Notes: a model not told the origin generated them from the letters alone. A stretch of 64,000 nt of DNA from Cloeon dipterum (GCF_949628265.1 NC_088789.1:3162001-3226000), one strand, 5' to 3'; positions 11,135 to 26,800 are shown, counted from the first letter of the stretch. Program-made: numbers and translations.

Positions 11135-14100
11135 GTTTGAGAACTTTTTAATTTTATTTATAAGGGTTTTCTCCGAAATGAAGTTCTCCTGACCTTCGCT
11201 ATTTTTTACGACTTAATGTGAACAATTATTATTGAATGTTATTACAGGCAAAAGAATTTCCGCTGAAAAAGCAAGGTTAAAAGAAATCTCGATCAATCGT
11301 TCCTGCTGCTGCAGTTGCACGACCTTTGAGTCAGTGCACTCTCAATGATAGGCGTTTTTCCTTCTCATAGAACTTTTTACGCAGTCAACTCAAGTGTGAA
11401 ATATTATTCGCCGGCAACCGCAGAATGCAGCCAAGTTCATGAACACCTAAGCTCTGTTTCACGCACACTCTCCGATACTTTCACCCGAGAAAACGCATCG
11501 CGTGCGTGCGTGTAAATTATGTAATTCGCAGCCGGGCCTAGAGCACGCGAGAGGCATCGACTCGCCGTCAGGCTGAATGAACGGGTTAATTATCGTCCGA
11601 GTGCATTGTCCAGCATGGTTGAAGTCGTGTGAATTGAATAAAAAACAGCCTGCAGATTGACTCTTTGAGGAAAAAGTCGCTGATTTTTTTGCAAACACCA
11701 TTCACTGACAGCTTAAGCGTTCGTAGCGTTTTTTTGTAAAAACAACGAGACGTGTTGTGACTTGCATTTGAAGATGATTACACCGGTGCAAATAAATTCA
11801 AATTAAAATAATTTGTTTCTGAGGAACAGGGCACAAAAATAAAAAAGGTGGTTTTATTCCTGCTAGGAAGATTACTGTTTTAATTGCAAAATTTTATAGC
11901 ATCTCTGGTTATGGAAGTGTCTTGATTCACCACAATTAAAATTTTTGGAAACTAAAATGTTCCTCGGCTGCACACTGTTTAGGAAAAAACGAGCCGGTGC
12001 GAACGTCAGTGATACATTGTGATCGAATCACGTTAGTAGTAATGCTTGAGTCTGCAGGCGGCAGCTGTTGTGATGGACGTCCAAACAAACAGGTTTCTAA
12101 CGCTCCAATTCGCGGCGTGCGATATTAAGAGACAAATAAATGCTGCCACCAAGTAAGATGTGCGCGTTTCTGTGTGCACCGCATGTGATGATTAATGACA
12201 CATATAACGCGTCTCTTGATTGATGGCATGGAAACAAGTGGTCTGCCAGCGAGCGGCCGTGTCGCTTTGCTTTGTTCACTTTGTTGCTGCCTCACACTGC
12301 GCGTAATACGTATTCGAGCGTTGAAGTCTCCGCCGATTCTCGAGAATCCAAGCCTCCTGTTGATTGTGAGAAAAGTGCGCGCAGCCTGCTCGCATTCTCG
12401 CAACGTAATTTTAGCGCGAGAGCTACCCTGGCCAGGCCCCGGGCCGTTTGGAAGGATTCCCTCGACCGGAAATGCCTCTCCTCTAAATTCAAGTCACTCT
12501 CGTTGAGCTAAGTGTGCAAAAAGATGGCACGTGATTTGTCAAAAATACTCCACGAAGGAAATGCAATAGTGCAGAGGCAGTTTTTTTCATTCTGTCGTTG
12601 AGGGCTTTAAACTTAAAACTACCGTGATAAGGATTTCTTTAGAAAAAAGTTCAGGTGAATAAATGCGATTGTAATAAAAAAATTAAAATCCGCTCGTCAG
12701 GTTGGTCTCTGAGTCGAGACAAAGATTGTTTGAGGGCCGCGTGTTTGAGCTTGAGAGACACTGTGCAGTGAGAAAACAAACAAAAGAGGAGACACACATT
12801 TATAACTGCAAAAGGAACTGCTGGGGAAGAAACAGGAAAAATATCCCACGGATAATTACTCTAAATGACTATTTATCAAGTCAAGCCGGCTTCAACTGCT
12901 GGAAAACAATCAACCGGCAAACCTTAATGATAGTGTTTATAGCATTCTTCGCGTGCGTTTTTGTCCGATGCAACAGCATTGGCCAGCGTTGATTTTCTTT
13001 CGAGTGCACCAAGCGAGTGCAGCGATGCACTCGCGGATGAACTGTGAGAGAGGAAAGTAAACCTGTAAGCGTTTTTATCTTTCTTTCGCAAGAACTAAAA
13101 AGGCCTCAGCATTTTCCCGATTAAATAGTTTTCATTCCTTGTTTTATATTTTCAATGGAATTTTTCAGTACCTATTCCGTTTGAAAAATCAGAAATTTTA
13201 GAATGATGAGAATTAAATTTTAATTAATTGAATTGAATTATTAATCTCGCCACAGAAATTACCTGTACAATCGTTATTAAATTTTCCTTTTTTTAATCAT
13301 AAGTGCATAAATTCGAAGGTCAATATTTAATTACAAAACGGAACATTCAATTCCTGTCAAACCTTAATAACTGCTAATAATGGTGAAAGATTTATAGGGC
13401 ACAGTTACTCTGCTGATCCGCAATAAAATATTTTTGGTTTCATTGAATGTCATTTAATTTTTTCAACGACATCCTTCCATTAAGTATTATTATTTTGACA
13501 TTTCCAGCATCCGCAGTAAAGTGGTTAATTTAGTAGGCATTTTGTTAGCTAAATAAAAGACCATGCCTAAAAAAATTGATCCTCAATGGCACATTAAAAC
13601 AGTTAAAGTAAAAAGTAATGCTCCCATTCTAAACGAACTTGAGCCAAATTGCTTTGTTCTACTATACCGATTTATTATGCATTCGAATTGACGCGAATGA
13701 AGATGTTTAGCGAGTGTAGCAATGGGGCCTCCCAGGGCCGACTTCAATACGCAGATCTTTTTGTTGCGAGAGAATCGACAAAGGACCCTCTTGAGCGCAA
13801 CACTGGCACTGCGCGGCAGAATTGGGCCAATTTTACAGCACGTGGTTTTGCGCACGAATTGCACTTTTTACTCGAATGCACTCAAATTTGCTGCCAGCCG
13901 ACGGTAAATAATGCAAAAGTATCACGAGACGTGCACCAGTCGGAACGTCATACTCCATGGAGATGGTCCATTATGTGGGCAGCACCGATTGACCTGCTTG
14001 TTCGACTTTTTGCTTTTACTATGTATGCGATCAACAAAAACGACTTAACAAGTAGATTATTTGAATCTTTTGTGTATTTGGATTGTTTTTCGCAGCAATT

Positions 14101-17100
14101 CTTTTGCGTCGCAGCTCTCTTGGCGCAGCCTTTTCTGCTCTTTTCAGGAAAAACAAGCTTGAAAAAGATTTAAGCTTTTCAAGGCCAACTCAATTCGCAC
14201 AGATTCTCTCTGTGCGTCCGACGCCGAGAACCATTTAACTTCATATACAAACATCTTCGGCTTTACGGCCGGGAAGACGTTAAAATGTTTATGATAAAGT
14301 GCATGAAAAGCTGCTCTCCTTGACACGCGAGAATATGAGCGCACGTAATGAATATTGATGAAGTGTAATAAATGAAATGACACTCCCGCACTGCCTGGAA
14401 CTCGTGCCAAAGTGAGAAATTCTCACCAAGTGTGAAGACGATGCGTTTGAATCGAAATCAAACATTCCTGCATAATGAGTAAAAGTTTGCAGAAACAGAA
14501 ACGACGGCAGTCAATTGTGATGCAATTATACCAGATCGATTAGATCCATGATTATGATGGGAATTTAAAAATACAGGGTAAATAAGCTATTCCGAGTTGA
14601 TGAAATATAGGGAAAAGTCATCTGCTATACATTTGGAAATTTTGGGAGTACGGTTTCTCAATAATTCCTAATGTTCTGCTCAGGCGACGCGACAACAACT
14701 GTAAAATCCTTGTTTTCGTTCTCAATGCAAATCTACTCATTTTTCTAAATATCCTTTCATTAAAAAAATTAGGGAGATAATTTTGTTTGTTTAATCAATT
14801 GAAAAACCGGTGATTTTTAAGGGAAAAAACAATTTGTACTTTAAGAACTTCACTCGAATTTGAATAGGTTTTTGTAATTCTTTTTGGAACACATAAATTT
14901 CGCTTTCTTATTAGATAACATCTTAAGGATCACACTAATTTATATCCTTCATATTAGAACAAAGTGTCTGTGGTTTGGGAACAATGGTTTTACGGCGCGA
15001 GAATTGATGCAAATTGAAAGCAAACGCTCGAAAGTGAAACGGTCTGCTGCAACGAGACCAACCTAAATTAGATGCAAATAAACCGAATAAACGGCCAGCT
15101 TGAATCCACTCCTGTAACACGCGGTTGCGGTGACACGCCACATCAGAAATTTAATTTACTCCTCATTGTGACGGAGAAAATTCTCTGCAAACAAAGCTTA
15201 CGTTTAAATGCATTGTGGAGCCGTTTCCGCCTCTCGCGGGATTGTGTTATACATATATATTCTTTACATTTCTCTCGTCCGCATAACGGCAGAGATTTTG
15301 TCAAAAGCGGGAATCAGCTGCAGGAGAGGCGTTATATTAATAATGAAAGAAAAATTGCGCAATTCAAATTGAGGCAGGAGAAGCGTTTTTACAGCTGAAC
15401 ATGAGAAAAGAGCTGGATTAAACAATTTAAAACCGCAATCTCTCCCGGCCCGCTATTTTCGCCGCCGACCAGGGAAATTATTTTGCCCGCAATCCGCACG
15501 CGCGCTCGCTCAATTGAATTATAACTCAATTTTCACGCAACGCATAGGCGTTGCAATCATCGTTGCTCGCCAAATGGGCTGGAGAACGAGCTAATTTGCA
15601 TGGACTCGCTGCGGGCCAGCTTCCTGGAAACTCCTCTAAATACCAAAGTACGCGCAGGGAGTAATTAACATGGCCGGCGGCCGGCGCCTAAAAGGTCCCA
15701 CAGCCTCTCACGCAACCGGTGTCAAGGTCTTTGCCGCGGCCGAATTTGGTCACAGTTTTCGCATTCCTACACCGCAGAAACGGTATTATTCGGCAAAAAT
15801 GTGAAAACGCTAATAGTTTGTGGCTGTCAAAGGGGCTTTTAGCGCAGCGCACGCACGTAATCGCATTTTATACATCGTAAAACGTAGACAATTAACGGCA
15901 AATATCAGCTACTAGATTTGTCAATCTGCCAATAAAAATTCTTTCGTGCAAAACCGAGATAGGAGAATTTGTATGATACCACGATGAAATGTTTTGAAGT
16001 TAGAATTGATTCAGGAAAACCTCTTGAATGAATTTTTTCTGAATAAGCAGTTAGATTGCGCCAAAATTGAGAGTTTTGAGAGTCGCATTATTTGTTTGGT
16101 AATAAGGGAATAAAATAAATTTTGCCAGAAAATTGCCATAATGCTAAATAGTCTGATAGTCGTGGAAGGAAATTGTTGTTAAGTTAAAATACAAAAATAG
16201 CTCAATGAGTTAATCGACAGCCAATTTACAACGCTATCCACTTCATTTTTAATATGTCTAAAATTAAATTGGAGCAAAACCTTAATTTATAAACCTTAAA
16301 GTACATTGCTAAAAGTAACAATTGGCCGATTCAGTTAACTTTGAGTGGATTTTAACGAGAATTTGTCCCCAAAATTACTCTTTTCTCTTAGCCATATTTT
16401 GCATTTAGCATCGGTCCATCTCGTCACGAAGGGTGGACATCTTATTAAAGGCTCTCCTAGGTAAATAAAGCACGATTTTGAGTTGGTATTTGAAAACTCA
16501 AACAAGCATTTGAGCCGATTTTCTGATAAATACATATAAACTGAATCCTTAGCAAATTAAAAACTTGTAAAATGGATTTTCTTAAAATTTGGAGACCCTT
16601 TTTATGAGCCAAAAAGCAACCCAACATTCAGGATATAGCTCTTGTTTTTCCTGATCCAAAATATCCTTACCTCAAAAACATATAATTTTTGCTGGTAGTG
16701 AGCTCGAGTTTCATTTCCCCGAAGCAAAATGCTAATTCATCTTGGAAATCCGCCGTTTTGTAAAAGAAAATTATAAGCCGAGAGATAAGCTGTTGTCGGT
16801 GCGACGCGAGCGGCAGCATGAATAAAGTGCTCTCTCGCGTTGTATTATGGCATGAATGAAAAGACCAATAATTTAAAACGCCTTTTTCTCGCGGTCCACG
16901 CCGCCGCTGCTGCTGCTGCTGCTGCTGGCAGTAATTTATAGCTGATTGCTCAACAATTTGCCCAAACTGTGCGTCGTGCATGTTGGAATCCAGGAATAAA
17001 AGTCGTCATAAATTCGGCGGCATCGGGCGTGTATAATTGATTTCAATCCGGGAGGATGCTGTCCTCTTGAATGCATAATACGACGCGAATCCGCCGCGGA

Positions 17101-20100
17101 GGAGGTGCAAAGGAATAACCTCTGGCACCTCAGCGCCGGGAAATCCTGTTCTCGCGCTGATAACGGAGAGTCAAAAGCAATTTAATATACTACGTCGGCG
17201 AAGTAATGCACGAACGCAGAATGGAACAAACACACAGCTCATTTCTTTCTCCGCGGATAAAAAGCTATCAATTTTTCGTGGCTGACGTATTGACGGCGAG
17301 CGAGCTGCAGAGCAGCGGAGATGATGTGGGAAAGAGTCTGCATTCGCGGCCTACAAAGGTCAACACGGCCAGCAATTTAGCTATTTTGTCTTCGCGAGCT
17401 TCATTGGTTATTTGGGACTAACATTAAGTGAATGTCACGATTCAGAAATTTAATAGAAGAGAAATATCATTTTTTTCTGGTCTTGCAGGGAATTCCTTTT
17501 CATAAGGAAAAGGGCAGAGACAATTTGGAGAGGCTTTGTGAAGTGCTAATGTAAATGGACTGTTCCTTGCTGTCAAAATGTTTATTTTACTCATCTCCGG
17601 CCACAACTGTTGCCCGAATCATGAGCAGTGCCTGCTTGGCTCTAAAATGTAAAATATACACGAGTATACAACAGCATTTCGACGACAATCTTTATGTTTT
17701 CGTCTTGGTTGGACCAAAATATGGAATTTTCAATTTATTTTAATAAACCTTTCACTGGAAAATTTAAATCCAACCTCTATAGACATAGTTCAAAAATTCA
17801 ACACATATTAAGTTTTTTCAACTGTGTCAATATTTGCTGAAGCAAACTTTCTTGCTGCTCGGTAATCGGACACACACACACCGCGAAAATGACTTTGCAC
17901 ATCGTTAGAAAAATCATTGCAAAAGTGTCGGATTTTTAAAAGAGAAATGAGCGGAGCAATGACCATGGGCGGCGAGTTCAAGCGCGAGTGCATGAGAAAT
18001 GTGCATCGAGGCAGCATCCCCCGGCCGGCACCATCACCCAAAGGGTCAATAAACTTATTCAATAATATAAAAAGCATCATCTCGGCGCACGGCCGCTTCC
18101 ACCTCTTCTCTGGTGTATTTTCACGTGCGAGCAGAGCCAGGAGAGAGGAAAATCAAGCTCGAGGAGGATTAGATTTATTATGCTCAATGCGAGCGAGCCG
18201 CGCGCGGCGCACGGATTTGAATGTGTGGTGTTTTTAGCTTTTATTTGTACATAATCGGTCCAGAAATTGGTTTCCATTCTCGGAATGATCATGCGCTGGA
18301 GGAGGAGTTTTCGAGACCGCACGAGGGGTGCACTCATAGAGAAAACCTGATTCTAGTGATTTTCCCATGCACGATTAATGAATCGAGCGGCAGGGTCCGT
18401 TACAAAAGCAGCGTGTACAGTATGTCTATACTTATTTCAGATTATCAGCTAGCTGGGTGCTTTTTAGTTTTTGCATCTTTCCAGAAAGGACGACCTAATG
18501 TGCTTGTGGTTTTCCTCGTCTGCTGAGTTGCTGACTCTTCGTTTATCGTATTTCATCAATTTGAAAAATACAAATAAATTAATTGTTAGCAAGAAGATTA
18601 AACAACACAAAAGGGAAAATTAAATAAAATCTTTTAGATGAAGTCATATTTAAATCAACATTTTAACCAAAAATAATAATTGTTACTAAATTTTCCTTGA
18701 ACCTTTTAGCCTTTGTCCAAATGTAACTCTCTTTTTTAAATTAAATGTTATGACATGATTTAATTAAATGGCACTCATATCTACTTTATTTTATTGCACG
18801 TCAAAGATCTGCTTACAAGTTATAACGTTGTATTAGTTAATAGGCTGAAGACTATATTTGACACGTAAATTATTTATTTTTTGTCATCGGCAAATTTACA
18901 ATTCTTGTAAGGCCTCAAACAGGTTTTTGCACTTTAAACGAAACTATCAAAGTTTTAAAAATCTTAACAGTCTTAATTAAATAACTATTTAAAAAATATA
19001 CCCAAAACTTTCATATCAAGCCTCAATTTAAAGCAGCTATTGCTGACATTTTACCATTCAGCTTGTTGCAAAGTTATTTTATTTTTGCCATGTGGTCTTA
19101 CCGCAAAAACAATTAATCGGCACCACTGACCAGCACACATTTCTCGACCGCAGGAAAAAAATATTGTGCAAATGAAGACATCATGGGCAACAGCATGTGC
19201 TGCGTGGCAGTCGGGCTTTTTGCACGCAGCTTCCGACGAAAAGTCTGGCGACACACCTGTTTCGGCGAGCACGCTCCTCCAGATGTGCTCATCTGCTCTT
19301 TTTTCGCACGTTTCCCGGTAATGCACTTGTTGGCAAATTCGTCTGCGTAAAAAACTTAACCCGCAATGAGTTTACTTGAACAAAAGGCACTTTCGTCTGC
19401 TGTGCAATGTAAAGCTTTTGTTTTATTTTTTATTCGTTCTTTTGACATGCATGGTGGTGGCACTTCAGCCGCATATTTTCAAGATTTATTAAATAAATAC
19501 ATACGCTAAACCCTTTGGTAACTACCAGCATAGAGCAGCCAGTTTTCACTAATTGGATTATTAAATTTAATATCTATTTCATATTAAATTTATGATACAA
19601 AGGATGTATGGCTGGAATTTCCAAATTTAAAGCAGCTAAGAGCACTCTGACATAATATATAAGCAGTAGTGATTAACTAGCATTAAATTATCATTATTTA
19701 ACCGAACGTTAACTAGCATAAGTATCAAATAATTAATTCGTTAACATTTTACTAACTGTGGCAATTGGATTTAAACGCAAATCTAGCATGCAAATGGAGA
19801 TGACGGGCTCTTAAACGATAATAAGCTGAGTCAACGACTGTAAAACGAGATTTCGCATGCACAACATTAACTCCACAAATTGCCTAAATTGACCATTTGT
19901 GTGGAAACTGTGACTGATATTTAATGTCTGCTCTTTTGCTCAATCTTGCATGGGGTGATTTAATAGTTTGAAATAATTTTTTGTTTGACTGCAAATCAAA
20001 ATTAGTGTTTTTAATTTTTCTTTCCATCGGATTGAACTGTTTTTAGGCAGGATACATTAATTTCGGCGCGGAAAATGTCGTGTCACTGATGCAACTGGAT

Positions 20101-20497
20101 TCGCGGCTTTTAATCTTTATCTCGGTACGAGCCTGTCAGGTGATTGTGCCGCAAAATCGGCGCGGCAGACGTCCCTTTTAGCAATATCTGCCAGACATGT
20201 GTAAAAAAGTACATATCCCCGCGATAATTGTTGCTCAAGAGACGGCACGTAGTCTAGAAAATATGTTAACTCCCTTGCGTCATCAGAGGCATGCGCTCTC
20301 TTAATTTGAATTTTACGGGCTCGGAGCCGAATCGTCTGGCAGACTTGATTTATTTCAGCAGCTTTTTGTGCCAAACACAACAGATTTGTCAGCGGGCAAA
20401 GGGGGCGAGCGAAAACGAGCTGCTGCCGCCGCCGCCGCCGCTGCTGCTGCTGCTGGGAAAGATCTCTAATAACCAACACACACCTGTGCGATCGGCG

Positions 20498-20532
<35 letters not shown>

Positions 20533-23500
20533 GCAGCAGCAGCAGCTCGTCCGTGCAAGAGCGAGAACTTCTTTGCAGACATACCAAATTATGCTCGCGG
20601 CTCTCATTCATAATCCCGCGTGCCGTGGGAAAATATCAATGAAATCGCGGAATGCCGCGCGCCGGACATAAAAATGTGCCCGGCCAAAAATTCTAGGCAA
20701 TTAATCCACATGTCCGCGCCAAAGCGAATTTTTATTTCCAGCAGACGCGACTGCTCCTGCTTCTGCTGCTGTCGGATTCGTTGAACTTTAATTATATGAA
20801 AATAAAAAATATATAAATCGCCAGCAAGAGCAGGCACAATGCGCAGAGGCCCTCAAAGGTGCTTCGCCGCGCTCCACGCGTGCAAATTAAGGGGCGAAAG
20901 CGAAAATGCGCGCTGAACCAGCAAATATTGTAAGGGAATCAAATGACGCGACAGGCCGTGGCGTTTTTCCTCCGCTTTTTGCGAGTGCCAGTCCCAAACC
21001 TTTCGTTTTTCATTTGCCGCGCTCGAGATGGTACTTTTGTCCTTCGCTCGAGGCGGCAGCGGATTTGCAGCAAGCCTCGCTGATTTTTAATAACTCCCCA
21101 TCTCGCAACGGAAATTGCAGTATGGTGATCGGCGTTATGACGTCTGCTCTGTTCAGATATATACTGGAGCACACACACACAAAAACAGCACATCATAAAC
21201 ATCACTCCACCTGTCATCACGGACCGAAATAAATCTCAGCGCCAGGTGTTTGCGATTGTTACGCTTTACGCCAACTTTTATTGGACATTATAGTAAATAT
21301 TGGCTCAAATAAAAAAGTAGTAAACTCCCTTTTTTCAATCAAACAACAAACGTCTAACATCACTGTTGTCGTAATTTTTTCATCAAAGTTTAATCAAAAT
21401 CTGTGGATGGCTTAAACTGTAAAATATTAAACAAAGGCCAGAAAGGGTAGTGCAATTTTTAACAATAATTTTCAAACTAATCGATTTACAGGAAAAAACA
21501 GGTGCTTTACAAATATAGATGTGTTTTTTCAACAACTACAGAGGAAATGTGAATATTTGACGGTTGATTTTTAAATAAATGGATATAATTCGATTTTGGT
21601 GGCTTCACTTAATGCATTTTTATCACAGTTCATAAAATGGCAAAATGCAATGAGCTTATCACAGTTGATTAAATACATCCGACGATCGCTTCTAATCGTT
21701 ACAATACTGCTTCGTTAGAACATAAAATGAGCGTGAATAATGCAATTTCGAGCTATTTAGGTGGCACCAATGGCCATCAGAAGGTGCCAAGAAATTAATT
21801 AGTATCAATTAGCTAACAATAGGAAGCCGCTCCAAAGTGCTTGCCAGGAGAGTTCCTTGCCAAACATTGTTTTTTGACGTCTATAATTAACCATATTTTT
21901 AAAATTAGAAAAGTAAAATTTATTTTTCTCTTTAGATGTTTCAAATTCAAAATTTTGATAAAATATAAATACAAATATGGTCAGTGAAACCAATTCAATA
22001 TTAACTAACGGCACGTGACAACGACGAATAATTTTTTTTGCCTCGGGCGTTTATGCAGGTACTGCTTGCCATTTGTGCCATTGTTCATGGATTTCATATA
22101 AAATATGCATGTGAATAGTTAACATGAGCAATACACAGTATAATATATTATATATCTTTAGAACTTAGGCATTCCTAAACTGTTTAAACTTGCAATAAAT
22201 AATTTATTATGTGTTACAATATAATAATTCTCATCTAGGTCTAAACCAAATCGACTTCAACGTACCGATTAAAACCAATTTAGAAAAATTGATTTTCGAG
22301 TTAAAAAGCGTACAAATTTCCAAAATAATCGCACACAAAAAAATTTGCCAACATTTTAGTGGATGTCATGCTTGGATGAACCGTTACTAACAAAATTTTC
22401 TTTTTTGCTCGCAGTGTCTGGTGAACAGTGCCACTACGAAGGGAAAACCTACGAAGCGGGCAGCAACGTGCCCACTGGAGAGAAGTGCCTCTCCTGCGTC
22501 TGCGGGGCCCGAGGTGGGGCCCCCGTGTGCCGCCTCCAAGTGTGCCCCCAACTGCCGGTGCCGCCTCCGAAGGGATGCGTGCTGGTGCATCGGCGAGACG
22601 AGTGCTGCCAGAAACTAGTTTGCGGTAATAAAACTCACTTGGATTTAAGGCTGTAGCGGTATCGATTGCCCGTACCACCGGGGAACTTCTTTAATTTGCT
22701 TTAGACTTGAATGTGAATAGAGCAAAATCAGGGCAAGTGCCATTTGAAAATTACTGACTGAGCACTGAGCAAACAGCGAGAAGTTCAGTTTCAATGCGCG
22801 CTGGAAAAGTCAGACTCTGCTCGCTCTGAATCAATGAAAGCGCATATTATATGTATGTACAAGTCGAGGGGCAGGTCTTTCATGTTATCTACTCGAGAAG
22901 ATCGCTTTGCGAGAGGCGGAATGGAATGTGTTGGAGTATAGCTTCTCACATATATTGTCTTCTGCCAATATTTGCCACTTGAATAACCCTGCCCCGGTGA
23001 TGGATCCATTCAAGCGGAAAATTCAATACAATATGTGACTCCGTGGAAGTAAAAAACACGCCATTCGTCAGTTCCCAAGGGAACAAGAGCTCAGATAAAA
23101 TGAACGCGGTGTTAAACAATTTCCCAGAAAAATTAAATTAAAAGAAGGACATGAGATAAATTGGATTTTTTGGTCAGACCAAAGACTGCAGCTTTGCCAG
23201 TGCGTGCCCCTTTGACAGAGTTATTACATTTTTTCGTTCTTTCTTAATAATAAGATTGAATGAAACTCAAATTAGTCGGTTCCTTTTGTCAGTTTAAATT
23301 TACTGTTTATTTGATTTGGTGGAAGTTATCGATTCTATTTATTGTTTTCTAATTTCGTTTATTGTCTTTAATAATTTGTCCAGTTTATTTAACCGATTTT
23401 CAACTAATTTAGTTTTGTTGGCGGGTACCAACAACTAGCAAGTTTTGAATGTTTGCTTCCCTCGCTTTTGATGCACCAATTGATAGTTTTCCATTTAAAA

Positions 23501-23768
23501 ATTGGCTTTGATGCATACCGCAACATGACTCGTCCGTGTAAAACTGAAGAGGCCAAACAGTTGCAGTTGGATCTGGTATCCATTAATTAATTAGCGGCAG
23601 CCAGGCCATGCGAGTGCAGCTGCCGCCTGTGAATTTGATCAATCAGCCGCCGGTTGTCCCGATCCACCACGTGTCATTATGATGAATTATCAACCGGCGG
23701 AGTAATTGGCATATTAACTAGGCCGCAGACGGTGCGACCTACACGGCTTCTGCCGTCACTGCTGTTTG

Positions 23769-23812
<44 letters not shown>

Positions 23813-26800
23813 AGGCAGTCTGGCAGAAAGATCATCTCTGTGTGCGGAGAGTGGTTGCTGGCTCGCTCTCTAACGATATGACACGATGATGGTGGCCGCA
23901 CACAATCATTTTTCCGCCGGCCAGATAAATCACAAACCGGGTGCACCACAGCCAAGAGCCATATTTTTCATCGGACACGCTGCTCTGTTGTAAAAAATAT
24001 GGTTGCTCCGCCGGCAAATTGTAACAAACGACGAACCAGCCGTGCGGCAGATATTGGCAAAAGTCAGAGCAGTGACGTTATTCGTGTCATTAATTTTTGG
24101 CTTGTTTTTCGGCGCTTTGATGACGCCATTCATCATTCGCAGAGGGAGGGTCTGCCGCCGCCGGCACTAAATTGTGCATGCGGAGGACATCGCTGGCTTG
24201 TTTCCGAAGAAGCGGCAATTACAAGTGAAATGCAACAAAATCGACGCAGGGGAATTACGAAAACGAGATTGCTCACACGATGCATTCCTGGAAGAACACG
24301 CGGAGAAGTTGTTGCAAGATCCATTATCGTCACTATAGCCTGTCAAACCAGACAAGAATGAGTGATTTATGACGCTCCACACCGGCGCGGTTTACTAAGC
24401 TAAAAAACGAGTTTTCGTGAAACAATATTTTATCTCGCTCGCTCCTCTCGGTTTTCTCGTGAAAATCGTAGGGTTGCGTCTTGTCACTCGCCGCCGCGAT
24501 ATATTAGCGTAGAGCAAAATCAATAGCCATTTGGCCAGCGAGTGTATACTAAATCCTAAATCCGTGTGTGCAGAGTCGCATGGCGCAGAGGCCGTCCCGC
24601 AGATCGAAAGGCGAGACGGATCCGTGGATTTGGGGGCTTTGGAGCTGCCAGCCGAAAACAAAGGTACGTACACGACTTATCAACGCAGGATTTGCATCAC
24701 GCAAACGAATCGTTGCAGGCTGCGTCGAAAATGGGACCCGATACGCCGAGGGATCGGCAATGGGCTCCTCGACTCTGTGCGAATATTGCTACTGCGTGCG
24801 TGGAAAGCAGCAGTGTGTCAAGCCGCAGTGCGAGATGCCCCTCAAAGAATGCACTGCCAAATACATCCCGCTCACCTGCTGCCCCGTCAGTTACGACTGC
24901 TGTAAGACAAATTTTCCCGGTTTAGGTTTTTTTTAATGCAATCTTTAGACTTCAATTTTATAAATTAAAGGATCGTTTTAAATGATAAGATTGTTTAACC
25001 TTGCGATGGTTAATTTAAGATAGTCGAGAGTATTTCTGTACATCCAATTAATTTTAAGGTACCAAATGAGCTCGAGTCACGCAATTTTTAAACGTTAAAA
25101 CTTTCAGTACAGGAAAAAGTTCTTAAATGTTGAGTTGAAATGGTTTATACCACTCTGTGAACGACAATTTTTCAGTGTGAAATTGTTATCTTTTTTATTT
25201 TTCTATTTTATTTGTTCTTTACTTTTAATCAACTTTTTAAGAATTGTGTATAAATTTAATGACGTTCGACAAAATGAAATTATCGAGATTCTCAAGTACT
25301 ATCAATAATTTTATCTCAAAAGCAATCAAAATCTGCATGAACAAATTCGACTAAAAATTTGAAGTCGAAAAAAATTTATCCTTGCATAATTAGAAACTGG
25401 TCTTTTCCGCAAAAGAGACATGCCTGTCACAGCTCCATTTAAATCAAATGCAAAATAAACCCTTATTACTCAAGTAAATCAAACAGCTTCAATTTTTGCT
25501 ATCTATAAACACTTTTAATTTATTTGAAGCCTCAAAAATGCCATTAATTTGACGTTTTACAATTTTAAACATCGAATTTTGCAGCCCCAAACCACGCACT
25601 CGGTGTTTCAACGACCGCCACTCCGCCAAAGACGAGCGGCTGCGTCGTGGATGGCAATCACCACAAAGAAGGCAGCAAGGTGCGGTCGACGGCCAAGAGT
25701 TGCGAGCACTGCTACTGCCTCCGCGGAGTGGTTCGTTGCGTCACGTTGGAGTGCGCGCGGCCCCTTTTAGGGTGCGAGCCCGTCTTTGAAGACGGAAAGT
25801 GCTGCCCCGTGCAGTACAATTGCAGTGAGTTCTATTTATACTTGAGTGTTAGAAATGTGATTTTATTAATCTCGACACGCAGGCAAAATAATGACCGAGC
25901 CCATGATACAAGAAAGGAGCACGGGGGACCCGTCGTCGATATTCCTCCAAGTAAGCCGTCGACCGAATTGTATTTCAATTAAATTCGATCTCCTTTTGTA
26001 GCTCTCTGATGGAGTTAGAAGCCTGAACTCGCTGAATGCGGTCGACCTGAGGAAGCACAGAGAAATAACAGAAAACGAAACCGCAGACTCTACAACCATG
26101 AAAACGGCACCGTTTGAAATTCTGAGACGCATCGAGAGCGAGAGTGCCGAGCTCCTGCTGAGGGAAGCAGAAATATTGACGACACGGAAACCTACGACCA
26201 GTACAAAAACTCCAGAAGTGCCAAAATCCACAACGTCCACAACAATTCCGCCGACCACTACGGTCAAAGAGCAGGTTTCGATGGAGTCTCGAATGGACAT
26301 TGACGTGACCACGGAGGGTTACGAAACGACCACTAATGAACCCCTGGAAATGACCACCGTTCAGGAGCCTTACGAAATCGAAATTTTGGTGAGACGACCT
26401 GGCCCAGAGTCGACCACGTCGTCAACAGCGACGACGACAACCACAACACCTGCGCCTGCGACCCCAACAACGACAGAATCGGCGAAGACGTCCATCCTGA
26501 CCACCGCCAAGCCCGTGTTAAGCGACAGGGTGGACGTCCTCGACGAGCTCGACGAGACGACCATGGAGTTGTTGGAAATGATGCACAAGGAGGCGGCATC
26601 GTCGACCACGACCACCGTGAAAAGCACCCTGCCGCCCATCATCGAGGCCCTGATAAACGCTCAAAATTCGGAGGACGTGACCGTGGAGAACGAGTACGGG
26701 GAAGCACTGCCTCCGTCCCTGCCGAACATCACGTGAGCAGCCACGGCCGCAGTCTCGCGATTTTATCTGAGTGTGTTAATCTTGCAGAATGATTCCCTTC

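Larger units (their letters stand above)
11135..22414 (+). other. 11.3-kb first coding intron of the multi-VWC gene
   Basis: GTTTGA...TTTTGCTCGCAG. I found no in-phase exon inside. Contents: a (GCT)n run at 16905-16927, CCG/CTG trinucleotide runs at about 20427-20456, and a (GA)n tract at 20500-20528. The rest is AT-rich with several GC-richer patches (about 12.2-12.5, 15.4-15.7 and 20.3-21.1 kb). Introns of this size at the signal-peptide exon often hold enhancers, but no specific site can be named. Confidence 0.55.

Noticed and set aside
13649..14173. 174-codon plus-strand frame inside the 11.3-kb intron
   Set aside because: No family resemblance, no splice sites in the right phase and mixed composition; a chance frame within an intron.
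20117..20671. Overlapping frames of 164 and 126 codons
   Set aside because: They are driven by the CCG/CTG and GA tracts, which translate to runs of Gln, Arg-Glu or Ser-Leu.
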